Positions 47,191 through 59,083 of a DNA stretch of 64,000 nt are shown piece after piece. The stretch comes from Dactylorhiza incarnata (taxonomy: Eukaryota; Streptophyta; Magnoliopsida; Asparagales; Orchidaceae), in contig JAWHQI010000049.1 in assembly GCA_033032865.1 (NCBI GenBank), forward strand, positions 8,543,001 through 8,607,000, in the 5' to 3' direction. Position 1 is the stretch's first letter, and the number at the start of each line of letters is the position of its first letter. The notes beneath the pieces were generated by a model that was not told where the DNA came from, did no database searches, and worked only from the letters and a program-made list of their open reading frames with translations. Position numbers and translations under genes: made by a program.

Positions 47191-48678
47191 CTGGATGGCA
47201 GAGGTGGAAGAGTGGGATCGAGAGGTGGGGGAGCCGGCGAGGCTAGGTGAAGAAGGAGAGGAGAAAAAAGAAGAAGAAAGGGAGGCCTAGAAGGAAGGGG
47301 TGGAAGAGATGATGGAGGTTCGGGTAGGAAGAAGAGAAGAGGAGGTCGAAGCGCCAGCTTGCAACGAGAAGAAGCAGAGTGTTTGGGGGGAGTAGTCCAG
47401 GCTGGAGGCCTTGGATGAGGTCCTGGAGATTGAAGTCATTACCCGGGCAGGGGTGGTAGAAAAGGTCAAGGTCTGCGGCGAGCTCAGTCTGGAGGAGCAG
47501 AAGCAAATCCTGGCCTGCGTCTAGGAGAATGTGGACGTCTTCGCATGGAGTGTCGCAAAGATGCCCGAGATCGATGCGGATGTGGCTTGCCATCGCCTCA
47601 ACCTCGATCCCGACACTCGCTATCCTTCAAAAGAAGAGGGCCATAGCTGACAAGATGGAAGGACCCATCCGATAGGAGATGGGCAAGCTCCTCTAAGCAG
47701 GTTTTGTATCGGAGATCCAGTATCTTGGCTGGGTCTCTAATGTAGTAATGGTAAAGAAGGGAGGAGGTAAGTGGAGAATGTGCGTTGATTTTTCTTTGCT
47801 TAATAAATCATGCTCCAAGGATTGCTACCCCTTGCCTAGAATCAACGCGCTGGTTGATTCAGCCGTCGGTTTTTCTGTAATGTCTTTCTTAGATGCTTTT
47901 TCAGGTTATCATCAAATCCACATGCACCCCCCCCCCCCCCGACATCAAGGATGTCTCCTTCATCATAGGGGATGGGTGCTAATGCTATAAAATGATGTTC
48001 TTTGGGCTAAAAAATGCAGGGGCAACATATCAACGGATGATGGATAGGGTCTTCCGAGAACATAAAGGAAGGAACCTGGAAATCTATGTATATGACCTCA
48101 TGATCAAAAGCCGAGACCTTGAATCCCACCTCCGGGACCTCGAAGAGACTTGTGGAACTTTGTGGAAGTACAAGGTGAAGCTCAATCCTCAGAAGTATGT
48201 CTTCCGGGCTAGCCGGGGGATGTTCCTAGGTCACTTGCTCACCCCAGCAGGGGTGGAGCCTAATCCTGATAAAGTCAAGGTCATCATGGAACTGGGATCG
48301 CCAAGAAACACCAAGGAGGTTCAGCGCTTCACGGGAAAGTTGGTCGGTCTCAGTAGATTACTCTCTAGAGCAGGAAAAAAGTGTGCACCCTTCTTCAAGG
48401 TGCTGAGAGGGAACCAAAAATTTGAATGGACCTCAGAGTGTGAGGAGGCTTTCCAAGCATTGAAGGGACAACTCACTCAGGTTCCTCTGCTCCAAGGGCC
48501 AAGGCAGGGAGATGACCTATCCCTATACCTGGGGGTAGGATCTGAGGCAGTAAGTTCAGTGCTGGTCCGGGAGGAAGGCAGAAGGCAACTTCCAATCTAC
48601 TACGCCAGTCGAGTGCTGAGGAAGGCGGAGCTCTGGTACCATATCCTCGAGAAATTGGCCTTCGCATTGGTGGTGTAA
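47191..48678 (+). pseudogene. Tat-1 reverse transcriptase and first RNase H
   Basis: 47191-47740 holds a Glu-rich linker and VDVFAWSVAKMPEID, the usual Tat entry to RT, with stops. RT fingers: KWRMCVDFSLLNKSCSKDCYPLPRI (from 47770) and FLDAFSGYHQI. A poly-C run at 47927-47940 disrupts the frame. From 47992: MFFGLKNAGATYQRMM, the active-site region reads YVYDLMIKS (48085), with Tyr at the first Asp of the YxDD box, and LGHLLTPAGVEPNPDK. The first RNase H follows (SEAVSSVLVREEG, LPIYYASRVL) up to TAG/TAA near 48678. Confidence 0.85.
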
Positions 48679-50480
48679 GCCCGGAAGCTCCAGCCTTATT
48701 TCCAAGGACTTTCAATTAAGGTGGTAACCGACCACCCCCTTTGCAACATCATGGAAGGGGTAGAGCACTCGGGAAAATTGGCCAAGTGGTCCGTGGAAAT
48801 GAGCGAGTTTAACATCTCGTTTGTGCCAAAGTTATCAATAAAGGCACAGGCGGTGGCGGATTTCCTAGCGGATTACGCGACCGAGGTGGAGGAGCAGGAG
48901 GCGCCCCACTCGGAGGCTTGGAAGATGTTAGTGGATGGGGCATCGGGGAAGCACTCCTTTGGAGGAGGAGTTATCCTGGTGAGCCCACAGGGGACAAGGA
49001 TTGAGCAGGCCATCAACATTCATTTCCCAATCACCAACAACCAGGCTGAGTACGAGGCGGTGATAGCAGGCTTGCGACTGGCTCGAGAGTTGGGCGTGCA
49101 AGACGTGGAGGTCTCGACGGACTCCATGGTGGTGGCATGCCAGATCCGAGGAGAATTCGAGGCAAAGGAGCCAACTCTCCAGCGCTACCTAGAGAAGGTC
49201 AAGGGGTTCATCGGGCAGTTCCGCACTTTCTCCATCAAGCATGTTCCAAGGAAGGAGAGCACCCCGGCAGACCTTCTAGCCAAGTTCGGTCCCCGGGCAG
49301 GGGGGATGGTGTCGGAGCTCTTCCGACCATCCATCGAGGAGGGAGAGATGATGGAGATAGACCAGCAAGAGTCGTGGATGAATCCCATCGTCGCTTTTCT
49401 AACATCGGGGAAGTTTCCCGAAGGGGAGGTGGATAAGTGACGGCTCATATATAAATCTGCCTATTACTCCATGCATGCAGGTGGGTTGTACCGAAAGACC
49501 CTCTCGGGACTTCTCGCCCATTGTGTAGCAGAGGGAGAGGTCAAAAGGTTCTTAGAGGAGATCCACTCGGGGGAGTGTGGCATCCACTCGGGGAGTAGGA
49601 CATTGGAAGGAAGGGTGCTGAGGCAAGGTTATTTCTGGCCTACCCTCAGCAAGGATGCGGCGGAGTTCACGAAGAAATGCTCCAAGTGTCAACTCTATGC
49701 TCCACTTCAGCTTCTCCCGGCTCAAAGGCTCCGGACCATCACGGCTCTGTGGCCCTTCGCGATATGGGGGTTGGATTTGGTTGGTCCTTTCCCCCAGGCA
49801 AGTGGTCAGACAAGGTTCCTGCTGGAAATGATAGACTACTTCTCCAAGTGGATGGAGGTGAAGGCGCTGGCCAAGGTAACATCCCAAGTAGTAAGAAATT
49901 TTGAATATGGTGAAATAATTTGCAGGCATGGACTCCCACTGGCCATAGTGACAGACAATGGGCCACAGTTCGCTAGCGATGAGTTCGTCAACTTCTACAC
50001 CAGGCTTGGCAAAGATCTTCGGTTTGCGTCGGCCCATCACCCTAGGAGCAATGGGAAGGTGGAGGCGGAAAATAAGATAATCGCAAATTTGCTCAAAAAG
50101 AAGGTCGAGAACCTCAGGGGGAATTGGGTAGAGAAGCTACCCTCGGTCCTCTGGGCCTTGAGAACCACTCCGAACACGGCCACCGGGGAGACCCCTTTCA
50201 AACTCTCTCATGGGTCCGAGGCCATGCTTCCTATAGAATTCGAGGTGAAGTCCCCCCGGGTAGTCACCGTGGGGTAGGGTGATGGAGAATGGCGGGTGGA
50301 GAATGAAGAGGAGAAAAGGTTATCCTTGGACCTGGTGGAGGAACTCCGGGATCTCGCCACCATTCGGCAAGAGGAGGTCAAGAGGCGGATGGCCAAATAC
50401 TTTGACCAGCATATCAGAATAAAACATATCGAGAAGGGGGACTTGGTCCTGAAGAAGGTCGATGCGGCTGGGAGGTGAGC
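48679..50480 (+). pseudogene. Tat-1 second RNase H and integrase
   Basis: After the first RNase H tail (VTDHPLCNIM...), a second, archaeal-type RNase H (LVDGASGKHSFGGGVILVSP, NNQAEYEAVIAGLRLA, VSTDSMVVACQI; 48926-49280) marks the Tat lineage. A stop lies at 49438-49440. Integrase: finger (HSGSRTLEG; CSKCQLY), D in WGLDLVGPFP, D in VTDNGPQFAS, E in SNGKVEAENK (to 50277). The C-terminus continues past TAG at 50275-50277 to about 50480 (KRMAKYFDQHIRIKHIEKGDLVL-like). Confidence 0.88.
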
Positions 50481-50709
50481 CGTGGTAGGTAAACTGGACC
50501 CCAATTGAGAGGGGTCATACATTGTAAGCGAAGTGCTCAAGTCGGGGGGGGTATCACCTCCAAGATGTGGAAGGGGTACCTCTCGGCCGAGCCAGGAGTG
50601 GAGAGGATTTGAAGCGATTCTATCCTTAAAAGGTTTTGTAATTGACTTGTTGTATGTTTTATTTTCCATATTTTGGATCCGAAGTTTTTCCTAAGCAGGA
50701 GTCCTCAAG

Positions 50710-51568
50710 TTCTTTGGTGTTGGAATGCCCCAGATCGATTTCGCTGTCGGGCTCTCATAGATGGTGGGTCAAGTTTATCTCTGGAGAGGCTGGCAGGGTA
50801 ACAAGTTCTTTGGTGCTGGAATGCCCCAGATCAATTCCGCTGACGGGCTCTCATAAACGGTGGGTCAGGTTGATCTCTGGAGAGGCTGGCAGGGTAATAA
50901 GTTCTTTGGTGCTGGAATGCTCCAGATCGATTTCACTGTCGGGCTCTCATAGACGGTGGGTCAGGTTGATCTCTGGAGAGGCTGGCAGGGTAACAAGTTC
51001 TTTGGTGCTGGAATGCCCCAGATCGATTTCGCTGTCGGGCTCTCATAGATGGTGGGTCAGGTTGATCTCTGGAGAGGCTGACAGGGTAATAAGTTCTTTG
51101 GTGCTGGAATGCCCCAGATCGATTCCACTGTCGGGCTCTCATAGACGGTGGGTCAGGTTGATCTTGGAGAGGCTGGCAGGGTAACAAGTTCTTTGGTGTT
51201 GGAATGACCCAGATCGATTCCGCTGTCGGGCTCTCATGGACGGCAGGTCAGGTTGGTCTTTGGAGAGGCTGGCAGGGTAATAAGTTCTTTGGTGCCGGAA
51301 TGCCCCAGATCAATTCCGCTGTCGGGCTCTCATAGACGGTGGGTCAGGTTGATCTCTGGAGAGGCTGGTAGGGTAACAAGTTCTTTGGTGCTGGAATGCC
51401 CCAGATCGATTTCGGTGCTGGTCTCTCATAGACGGTGGGTCAGGTTGATATCTGGAGAGGCTGGCAGGGTAACAAGTTCTTTGGTGCTGGAATGCCCCAG
51501 ATCAATTCCGCTGCCGGGCTCTCATAGACGGTGGGTCAGGTTGATCTCTGGAGAGGCTGACAGGGTTA
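50710..51568 (+). repeat. 96-bp tandem repeat array in Tat-1 3' region (9 units)
   Basis: Units begin ttctttggtgctggaatgc and contain tcgggctctcatagacgg and ggagaggctggcagggtaa. Starts at 50710, 50806, 50902, 50998, 51094, 51189, 51285, 51381 and 51477; one unit is 95 bp. Tat elements are known to have hypervariable 3' untranslated regions with tandem repeats that can seed satellite DNA. The open frames across it are a consequence of the 96-bp (3n) period. Confidence 0.95.
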
Positions 51569-52157
51569 TCAAAGAAAGGTCTTCTCATTCGGCGAGAAGG
51601 GATGATCTCGCACAGCAAGAGAGGGAGGGAGCTCGTCCCGCATGCTATCAGGAGGCTCCCCACGAAATAGGGTCCTCGCAGAAAATGGAGGGGAAAGTCA
51701 GCAAGGTTGCAGGCCCAGATGGTTAGGTTGAGTAATCGCTAGCATAGAAGGTGTGTAAAAAGGATCACTCAAACCCCCAGGAACAGGGCGAGAGGTCATG
51801 AAGGGGTCTCGCCCGCCGAAGTCAGAAGGGTGAATGCTCACTCCCCACGAGATGGAGACTCAAAGGGTTGACCCTGCAATACGCAACCCTAAGGTAGACA
51901 AAAAAAGCGAGAACTGGTATGGTGAGTACGCGTTCTGAGCCGAAGCTGGGCGACTACGCGGTAGGTGGACGCGAACACGGCGAATAAAATGACAAAAGTA
52001 GTAATATAAGTGCGAGAAAAAAGCAGCATACATAGAAAGCGAGAATACAATAAACAGGTAAGCAAAAATTGTCATTTCTATTTCATTAAAGTCAGTTAAA
52101 TATGCTGCGGCGACCTCGCCAGCCAAAAAATACACAAAGAAAAAAATACAAGTCTTT

Positions 52158-54258
52158 CTAATGTTCGCTGGCGGATGGCTCGCCCTCGCTGTCCGCTGGT
52201 GGCGGGGCTGGCATGAACAACTCCGGAACCACCTCCTCGATCATCAGGTCGGCCGCCTCGGCAGATAGCAAGTCGGCTCCCTGCATGGCTCGAAAGATGT
52301 ACCGCGCTGCGATGACGGAGGCTTCGTGACATTCTTCCTCCCTGGCTCGCTGATCATCCTTCAGGCGGCTAGAGGATGGTGGGATGGCGGCGTGGATCAA
52401 CTCGTGGTTGTAAGCTTTCAACCCAAAAACCTCATTTTCTAGGCTGGCGATGCGAGCGCGAAGCTCCCCAGCGATCTTGGCATCCTGTAAAGAGGAGAGT
52501 AGGTAAGCCAGGGGATCATTGTCAGAAGAGGATGGAAGCGAGAGTTCGAAGACTTACCATTCCATCCTAGTGTCCAGGGAGAGGCTCGTCGGAGGCAAGC
52601 AACCTCTACTTGAGGCTTATGATCTCGGCAACAGAATTTTTGTAGGCAACAACGAGCTCCTCGTTGTGGCGCTCTAGCTGAAGAAATCGCCGACCCGTCA
52701 TATGGGCGAGCTCCAGAGAACGGAGCTAGGCCCGCGCGCTTTCATACGCCAAGGTCCTCGCGGTCTCAACTTTGTAAACCGAGGCGTCCTCGCGGCCATA
52801 AAGCCCGAAAGAGAGCGAGAATGCCTATCCGTTCACTGTCGCCTGCTCCACCCAAGAGGGAAGGAGGGTGGAGATGGAGGCTTTGTTGACCTCGGGGTTC
52901 CAGTATAGCAGGTACACACCTGCCTCGTCCTTCTGCCTTTGGCCAAGACCAAAGTACCAATGGTTAATCGACACTGGCAGGGAGGAGGTCCTGTCGACCT
53001 CTTTGATCGGCTCACTGGCCTCCCTTTGTGCAGGAGGTAAATCAGGGAGACCTCGCTCGGAGAGACCTTAACATGCCCCTTTCCCTTATCAGACGGGAGG
53101 GGGTTCTTCTTGTCCTTCTTCTTCTTCTGTGAGGGCTGTGAGGGGGTATCCTTGCCGCCAGAAGGCTCAGACCTCTTCCTGGTAGGTGGGGCAGTAGGGC
53201 GGGGAGTCTCGCGGCAGGCATCTGCTCCCATTTTTGCGAGAGCGAGGCCCGCGGGAGTTGACCTGATGCTCACATAAGGAGGATGGATGGGGAGGTCTCG
53301 CTCACCTGTAATGATCTCGTAATTAGAAATATTTGGCGAAAGCCTTAAGAAGAAATAAGCGAACGAGCGAGACAAATACCCTCCCCACGGAGCACCAGTG
53401 GCAGCGAGTCGAGGTTTTGGCGGAGATGGACCACCTCGAAGTTCTTCTTGTTGAAGAACTGGAACAGGGCGACATCATGGCCAGAGGCGGAGGGCGGTAG
53501 GTGCTCTCGCCGTGTTGGATCGGCGAGAAGGGGGCGTTGCTGAAGCTCCCTTTGATGAAGAGGAACTTCTGCGCCCAGTAATGGCTCTTGTTGATGGCCT
53601 CGACGACCTTGAGCCCCGATCCCACGAAGTATGCGGTGCCATCCTTATAGGAACTGAAAGAGAACAGCTTCCGGAAGACCGGTAAGCTGAACTCGATGTG
53701 TTCTTCTCGCATATAGCACGCAAACGCAATGATGACTGCCATGGCATTGGGGGTCAACTGACCCAGTATCACGCTGAAGTGTTTGAGAACCTAGCGAGCA
53801 AAATGACGAGATGTTAAAGAAGCGAGCGAGAGTTTAAATTGTGACAAGATTTGAAAGTAAGCGAGATCAGTAAGTACCTGGCGAACCTCCGACCACAGAG
53901 GCAGACGCAGGCCGACCCCAAAGTGGGCGGTAGGGATGGCAAGCTCATCTTGCATGGGGACGTTGATCACATCGTCCTCGCTAGGGCTGCGGGCAGAGAA
54001 CCCCAAAGGTATAAAGTCGGCGACATCGGAAAGGTATTTTGCCTCGGTCAGGTTGTTGTTCAAGAAGGTGTGGTCGGTAAAGGCCCAGGCGCACTTCAGC
54101 CGACCCTCCGCCTCGCTAGCTTCACCGACCATGGTTGAAACCTGCGAAGAAAAAGACCGAGAGGCGCGAAGGAGAGAACGCGAGATCTCGCAGGCATAGG
54201 AATAAGAAGGGCTAGTGTTAAATGCAGTAGGTGAGTTCAGCGTTGGAACCTATTTATT
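52158..54258 (-). CDS. Tat-1 antisense gene B (putative gypsy-type transposon protein), multi-exon
   Basis: Minus strand, between the tandem array and the 3' LTR. TATA-like AATAAATA at 54251-54258, ATG at 54132 after acceptor TTCGCAG. The exon ending at 53878 (LPLWSEVRQ) is followed by an 87-nt intron (53791-53877, CAG|GTACTT to CGCTAG), then the exon from 53790 with HFSVILGQLTPNAMAVIIAF and SHYWAQKFLFIKGSF. These fit the putative gypsy-type transposon (Transposase_28) domain. A frameshift near 53470 follows, then a likely 74-nt intron (53306-53379). The next part is Lys/Pro-rich (KKKKDKKN) and basic; the last segment (52158-52421) is helical and acidic. The frameshift suggests this copy is no longer functional. 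Confidence 0.6.
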
Positions 54259-54717
54259 GGAAATAAAAAGCGCGGGAAAGAAGTCGAAGCGACGGGGGGG
54301 GGGGCGGTTAGGCAAAACCTCATATGCGATGATTGTAGGCGAGAACATAAGGTAACCCCAGAGATATTAGCGAGCGAGACCAGCTTGCGAGATTAGTATA
54401 AACGAAATTTTCGTACGAAAATAACAAGACAGAAAACAGGAATAAAAGACAACGAGCATCACTAGCGATTATGTCGCATAAACAAATAATAAGTGCACGA
54501 GAGCCCCGGCGGCGGGCGAGAAATAGTTAATAAAAGAGGAATAAGGTGATTGTCCAGCAAAATTAAACAAAGTTTTCATGTACGGTCGGGAGGCTTGCCG
54601 GGCAAAGAGTGCGACCGAGGATCAGTAGTGTAATCTTGACCGCGACGGAATCCTAGGATAGTGATAGGCGTTGACGGCACGGGCCTTGCGTTGAATCAAG
54701 CGAGCGTAATCTTCAAC

Positions 54718-55874
54718 TCACGCGAGGTGTGTCCCTAGAGAAGTGGTCGTCTCGCCAAGATCTTGCGGCAACTCAGCGCGGAGCCGCGCACACTCATCCA
54801 GTAAGGTGGTGTGCCGCTCCTCGGCAACCTCTTTGTCCCTCTTCGCTTGGAGGTGAAGGTCCTGCAGCATTCGCCCTTTCTTTTGAAATAACTCTGAGGT
54901 TCGCCTCTTCATGGCCTCGGTGTCTCGCGGGTCACCCAGGAAATCATCCATCTGCTCCGGCAAAGGGAAGGGTGACATCTCTTCCTCCCCAAAGTCAGAG
55001 TCGGTGGGGAGGGTCTCAGAATCACATGCGAGCAAATCTAAGCGGCATTAGAAGTTAGCGAAACCTTCTCTTATTGTCGCAGGGAATGGTCCCTCATAAG
55101 AAACTGTAGAATCCTTACCAAGAGGCGGGCGGGAAGTGTTAGGCCATCCCTGAAAAAGAGTAGTAAAGGGGAGCGATACAGACTTCCTTAGACCAGCGCG
55201 GTGCGTTGCGTGATCGGCAGGAGTGGTCGTGGTCGGTCGCGAGCCACCGGAACTCTCCCCCTCAAGAGGTTGAGCCCGGGGGTCTTAAGGGTCATGTCGG
55301 GGAGGAGCGGCGACTGGGGTCGCGAGTTTTGGCGACCTGGGGTCGCATGGGGAGAGGCTGTGAAGAAGTAAAGTGAGCCGTCATTCAGGATATTAATTTT
55401 GGCAGGTAAGAGGGGGTAACTTACCGGCAGCTTTCACGTTGGCGAGGTCAGTCTTTGTCGGAGGATCGGGGCGAGACCCGTTTAAGTCTTCGCCCGCGCC
55501 CTTACCAGTAGGAGGGGGGTCCTGGGGTCAAGAGAGGTTTAGTGAAACCTAACGAGCAGTTAAGAAAGAAGGATACTTGTTACCTCTCTGGTGGGCCTGT
55601 TTTTAGGAGAGGAGTCTAGCAGTACGGTCGCGTCCCCCTTGGGAGTAGGCGAACTAGCTTCTCCTTTTTCATCTTAGGCCACGGAGGAGTGGTCTGACGG
55701 GTCATCCAAGAGGCAGCATTGGCCATGGCAGAGAGCTCGCCCGCCTTGGACGCCCTCAGGCGAGCTTGAAGTTCTTCTGTTAGGGGCATTTTCCGGCAGC
55801 TATAGTAGAAGGAGGTGGAAAGGGAGGAATAGAGAAAAATGTTGTGCGGCACCACGACTTGGGTAGTATTTATA
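54718..55874 (-). CDS. Tat-1 antisense gene A, N-terminal and coiled-coil exons
   Basis: TATA box TATAAATA (55867-55874) is followed 78 nt later by ATG 55789, starting MPLTEELQARLRASKAGEL. A distal segment at 54718-55035 encodes a coiled coil (MDDFLGDPRDTEAMKRRTSE, LFQKKGRMLQDLHLQAKRD). Both segments have homologues in the same order in Tat-2 (62867 and about 63690-64000), where exon borders are clear. The middle (55036-55615) is too degraded for me to join. Function unknown. Gene A and gene B may be one long gene or two. Confidence 0.5.
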
Positions 55875-55988
55875 GCTGTGGGGTTGGACCCACAAAAAGA
55901 TTCCTGACAGATCAGAAGTCGTCGGCGAACACCCGGGGTTGGATGATTCTTTACGAGCGTAGATTAAGCTCACAAAGAGAGGGGATTG

Positions 55989-56707
55989 TGTACAACCCCG
56001 TGTTTGCCTGAGGGAATAAGGTTCGAAGATGTGTGAATTAGGCTGGAAGTGGCCATCTCGCCACTGATAAGTCGCGAGAGCTAGGCAAGGCGAGCTAGGG
56101 TGATCTCACAGGGGAGAAGGCGAGGCCTGGCTTGGTTGGACGTCACCAGAGGGAAGGCGAGCAGGGTCTTCACGGGCTACTCGCCTAGGGAGGGTTTGCG
56201 AGCGATACTCGCGAGGGGACTCGCAAGAAATGCTAATAGTGACACTCTCGCAGGCCACTTGTCTAGGGGCTAAGGAGGTGAAATTACCCTTCTGCCCTTG
56301 GTGGGCTGCCAGTAGCCCTTCAGAACAACGAAGTTTGGTTGTTAGCATGTCAATTTGTGGTCCGTTTAGTAAAACCAAAGGCGGAATCCCGCTATCAGCA
56401 GACCAATTCAGAAAAACTATAAATAAGACCCTAAGGGCACCTTTGGAGAGGACTTCTTTTTTGTTTCTCTCTCCTCAGTTCATCTTTGGTTACCATTCTC
56501 AGAGCTCTCCAGGGTGCCCAAGTACAGTTCTTGGCTTAGGACGGGAAGCGCTCTACGATCTTTTGGGTGTGTGGTGGGACCTTCACACTGTCGCCAAGGG
56601 TCTCGGTTCTAAGTCTTCGGTCAGATTGATCCGTGGGATCAGTAAGCACGAGTTGCACCTGTCTTTGGGGTCCGAACTCCTCGTTGGGTCGAATCCTGGT
56701 TCCAACA
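55989..56707 (+). repeat. Tat-1 3' LTR, with PPT upstream
   Basis: TGTACAACCCCG...GGTTCCAACA, 719 bp, preceded by the PPT aaagagaggggattg (55974-55988). Same GCGAG words and TATA box (actataaataag, about 56415) as the 5' LTR. TSD aggat follows at 56708. Confidence 0.9.
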
Positions 56708-58051
56708 AGGATGTATCCGTCTGTTTCAAGACTGCAAATTCATTTACCAAATTAATACCAGGTTCACTTCAACAGTGAACAAACAATTTCAAGTGTCCTG
56801 GCAAATGACAGGAACTCTCGATCAATGTTGACTGAATTTTTTAGGAAGTACAACGAGGATCACGAGCCCGAGAAGTACCTATATAAATATTTTCCAAAAT
56901 ACTTTAAATATCTAACAACCGAGCGCCGATGGATAGCGAGAGTATCAAACCAAAATGTTATTGGTAGGATATATGCAGTCTCCCCGATGGAAGGCGAAAG
57001 ATTTTACTTGTGATTGCTACTCAACCATGTTAATGGTCCAAAATCATTTGAGGATCTAAAGTGTGTGGCGGGTGTTCAATGTATAACCTTTAAACAGTCT
57101 GCAGAGCGATACAGACTTCTTGAAGAGGATAATAACATTCGAGATTGCTTGGCTGAAGCAAGATGTTTTAGAATGCCAATTTCGTTGAGAAGACTCTTTG
57201 TAACAATTCTATTATACTGTGAACCGACCTCTGTGTGAGACCTGTGGGATGAAAACTTCTACAGTATGACTGAAGATTACACTTCAACGAGCATGTTAAA
57301 TAGTACTTACATATAAGATAAACTACTTCATGATTTGGACAACATTCTACAAAAACATATGAAAACTGTAACAGATTTTGGTTTGCCCTCTTTAAGTGAA
57401 GGTTTTGAGGGATTGCATAACTTCTCCAGCCTAACCGAACATGAGCTTTCTTTATCAATATCTGATGATGATATAAATTTAATTCACTCATATAACTCAG
57501 ATCAGCAGACAACATTCAACGTTATAAGTACAGCTATACGAGAACGACAAAGGGCGATGCTCTTCTTAGATGGTCCGGGAGGCACAGGAAAAACATACAT
57601 TTATCGCGCATTGCTAACAACTTTTAGAAAGGAAGGTTTCATTATATTGGCAACAACTTCACCGGGCATCGTGACAAACCTACTCCCTGGTGGGAGTACT
57701 GCACATTCAAAGTTCAAAATACCAATCAATTTTGAAATAATGTCAACATGCAAATTTAATAAATAGTCAGATTTGCGTGATTTAATACAATATGCAAGGG
57801 CAATTATTTGGGATGAGGTGCCAATGATTCATAGGAAGGCATTTGAAGCTTCAGATCGATCTTTCAAGGATGTGCTTGATGTGAATGAGCCATTCAGTGG
57901 CAAGGTTATGATCTTCGGTGGTGATTTTCGCCAACTAACGCCCGCTGTTGTGAATGGAACAAAATCTCAAATTAATGGCGCAAGCATCATTGAATCATTT
58001 CTTTGGACGAACGTCTGCATTCTTAGTTTAACTGTGAACATGCGAGCTCAT
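56708..58051 (+). pseudogene. Helitron helicase, right part
   Basis: Resumes with RMYPSVSRLQIHLPN, then SMLTEFFRKYNEDHEPEKYL, VIGRIYAVSP.EGE.FYL and LLLNHVNGPKSFEDLK. The Pif1-like helicase has Walker A GPGGTGKT (about 57577-57600), Walker B as IIWDEVPM (about 57800) and FGGDFRQLTP (about 57923). In-frame stops at 57012-57014, 57236-57238 and 57765-57767 and frame changes near 57300 disable it. It is cut at 58051 by a Copia-D LTR; the C-terminal helicase motifs are not found in the window. Confidence 0.88.
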
Positions 58052-59083
58052 TGTTGGATCGGTAGGCGCCCTTAGAGGGGGGGTGAATAAGGGTTTTAAA
58101 TCTTTTTCTTATATTTTGATTATCTTGAAACAATACGTGATTACGAAGGTGAGAAATCAAACAAATCAAGTGAAATAAAGTAGAGACATGCTTTATTAAT
58201 ATGAAATATAGTTTTACAAAAATTGATTTCTATAACGCTAGAAATCGGTGGCGAATAATAGTAAACTCTTTTTGTTTTATATCCTGACTCGCATCCCCAC
58301 GAACCGGTGGCCCTAGCCTATCCTTCCCCGGATTTGGCCTCAAGCCGCTTTAGCCAATCCAACCCCAGATATGGCCTTGAGCACCCCCTAGACCTAACCT
58401 AGATCTAGTCTCCAACACGAGGCGAATTTCAGCTCTAAGTCCTACCCAGACCTAGTCGCCAACACGAGGCAAATTCTCTAACGGTTTACAAAGAAAATGA
58501 AATGATAATAATAAAAACTCCCTCTTGTGAACATGTAAGCGTTGTAGAAGCGGACGTCGTTTGGATCCGGCGTGAAGAGATTCTGCTTCAGAAATCCGCA
58601 GAGCTTTGGTAGGACATCAACATTCGGCCAAATCAGCCTCTAGAGTTCTAGCACTCAATCTCTCTCTCTAATGGGTGTCTAAAATGAGAGAATATGGGTC
58701 CTATTTATAGCCTCAGCGCTAGCGCCTGCGCTAGCGCTATCGCCGGCGCGATCCCGGATTAGGCATTATTCTGCGTGGGAGAATCTTCAATCCGAGGAAA
58801 CATTTCTCTCTTGCCTTCTGTGCTCCACGCTACCGCATGCGCTATCGCCTACCTCCAGGCGCTAGCTCCTTCTATAAGTGCTCCCAGAATTGCTCTAACC
58901 ATCGTTAGCGTCGGGCGCTAGTGGGCATGTTGGATTTGTCGGCTCAATTTTGGGGGTCAACCTTCCTTTGTTATCCTTGAGTCATATGGACTTTGTTTCC
59001 TGCACACTTGAACACAAAAGATCAAATACACATTGGATTTGTTATTCTCAAACCTAGGAGATGCGGAAGACCATGTTCCAACA
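58052..59083 (-). repeat. Copia-D 3' LTR, minus orientation
   Basis: Minus strand TGTTGGAACATGG...GATCCAACA, 1032 bp. On the minus strand a PPT (AAAATGGGGAGTT, 59084-59096) precedes it, so this is a 3' LTR whose element extended to higher coordinates. GCTAGCGCC-type words at 58712-58760, 58843-58865 and 58905-58925; TATA box CTATAAATAG at 58701-58710. The left flank in the Helitron is ctcat. Confidence 0.85.

Larger units (their letters stand above)
36507..56707 (+). mobile_element. Tat-1: 20.2-kb Tat-lineage Ty3 element inserted in the Helitron
   Basis: LTRs at 36507-37226 and 55989-56707 are flanked by the 5-bp duplication aggat (36502-36506 and 56708-56712). Removing the element restores the Helitron frame (FAMTR then MYPSV). 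Internal order: leader, gag, protease, RT, two RNase H domains, integrase, tandem-repeat region, antisense genes, PPT, 3' LTR. The second RNase H and antisense ORFs are Tat-lineage hallmarks. A Copia solo LTR (37763-39076) and an Athila element (40241-about 47190) are nested inside. The LTR pair shows many substitutions, so it is older than Copia-2. Confidence 0.9.

Noticed and set aside
50642..51726. Long frames (180 and 157 codons) and a CRISPR-like look of the 96-bp array
   Set aside because: The units are adjacent with no spacers, the frames exist because 96 is divisible by three, and both strands are open. This is a tandem repeat, not a gene or a CRISPR array.
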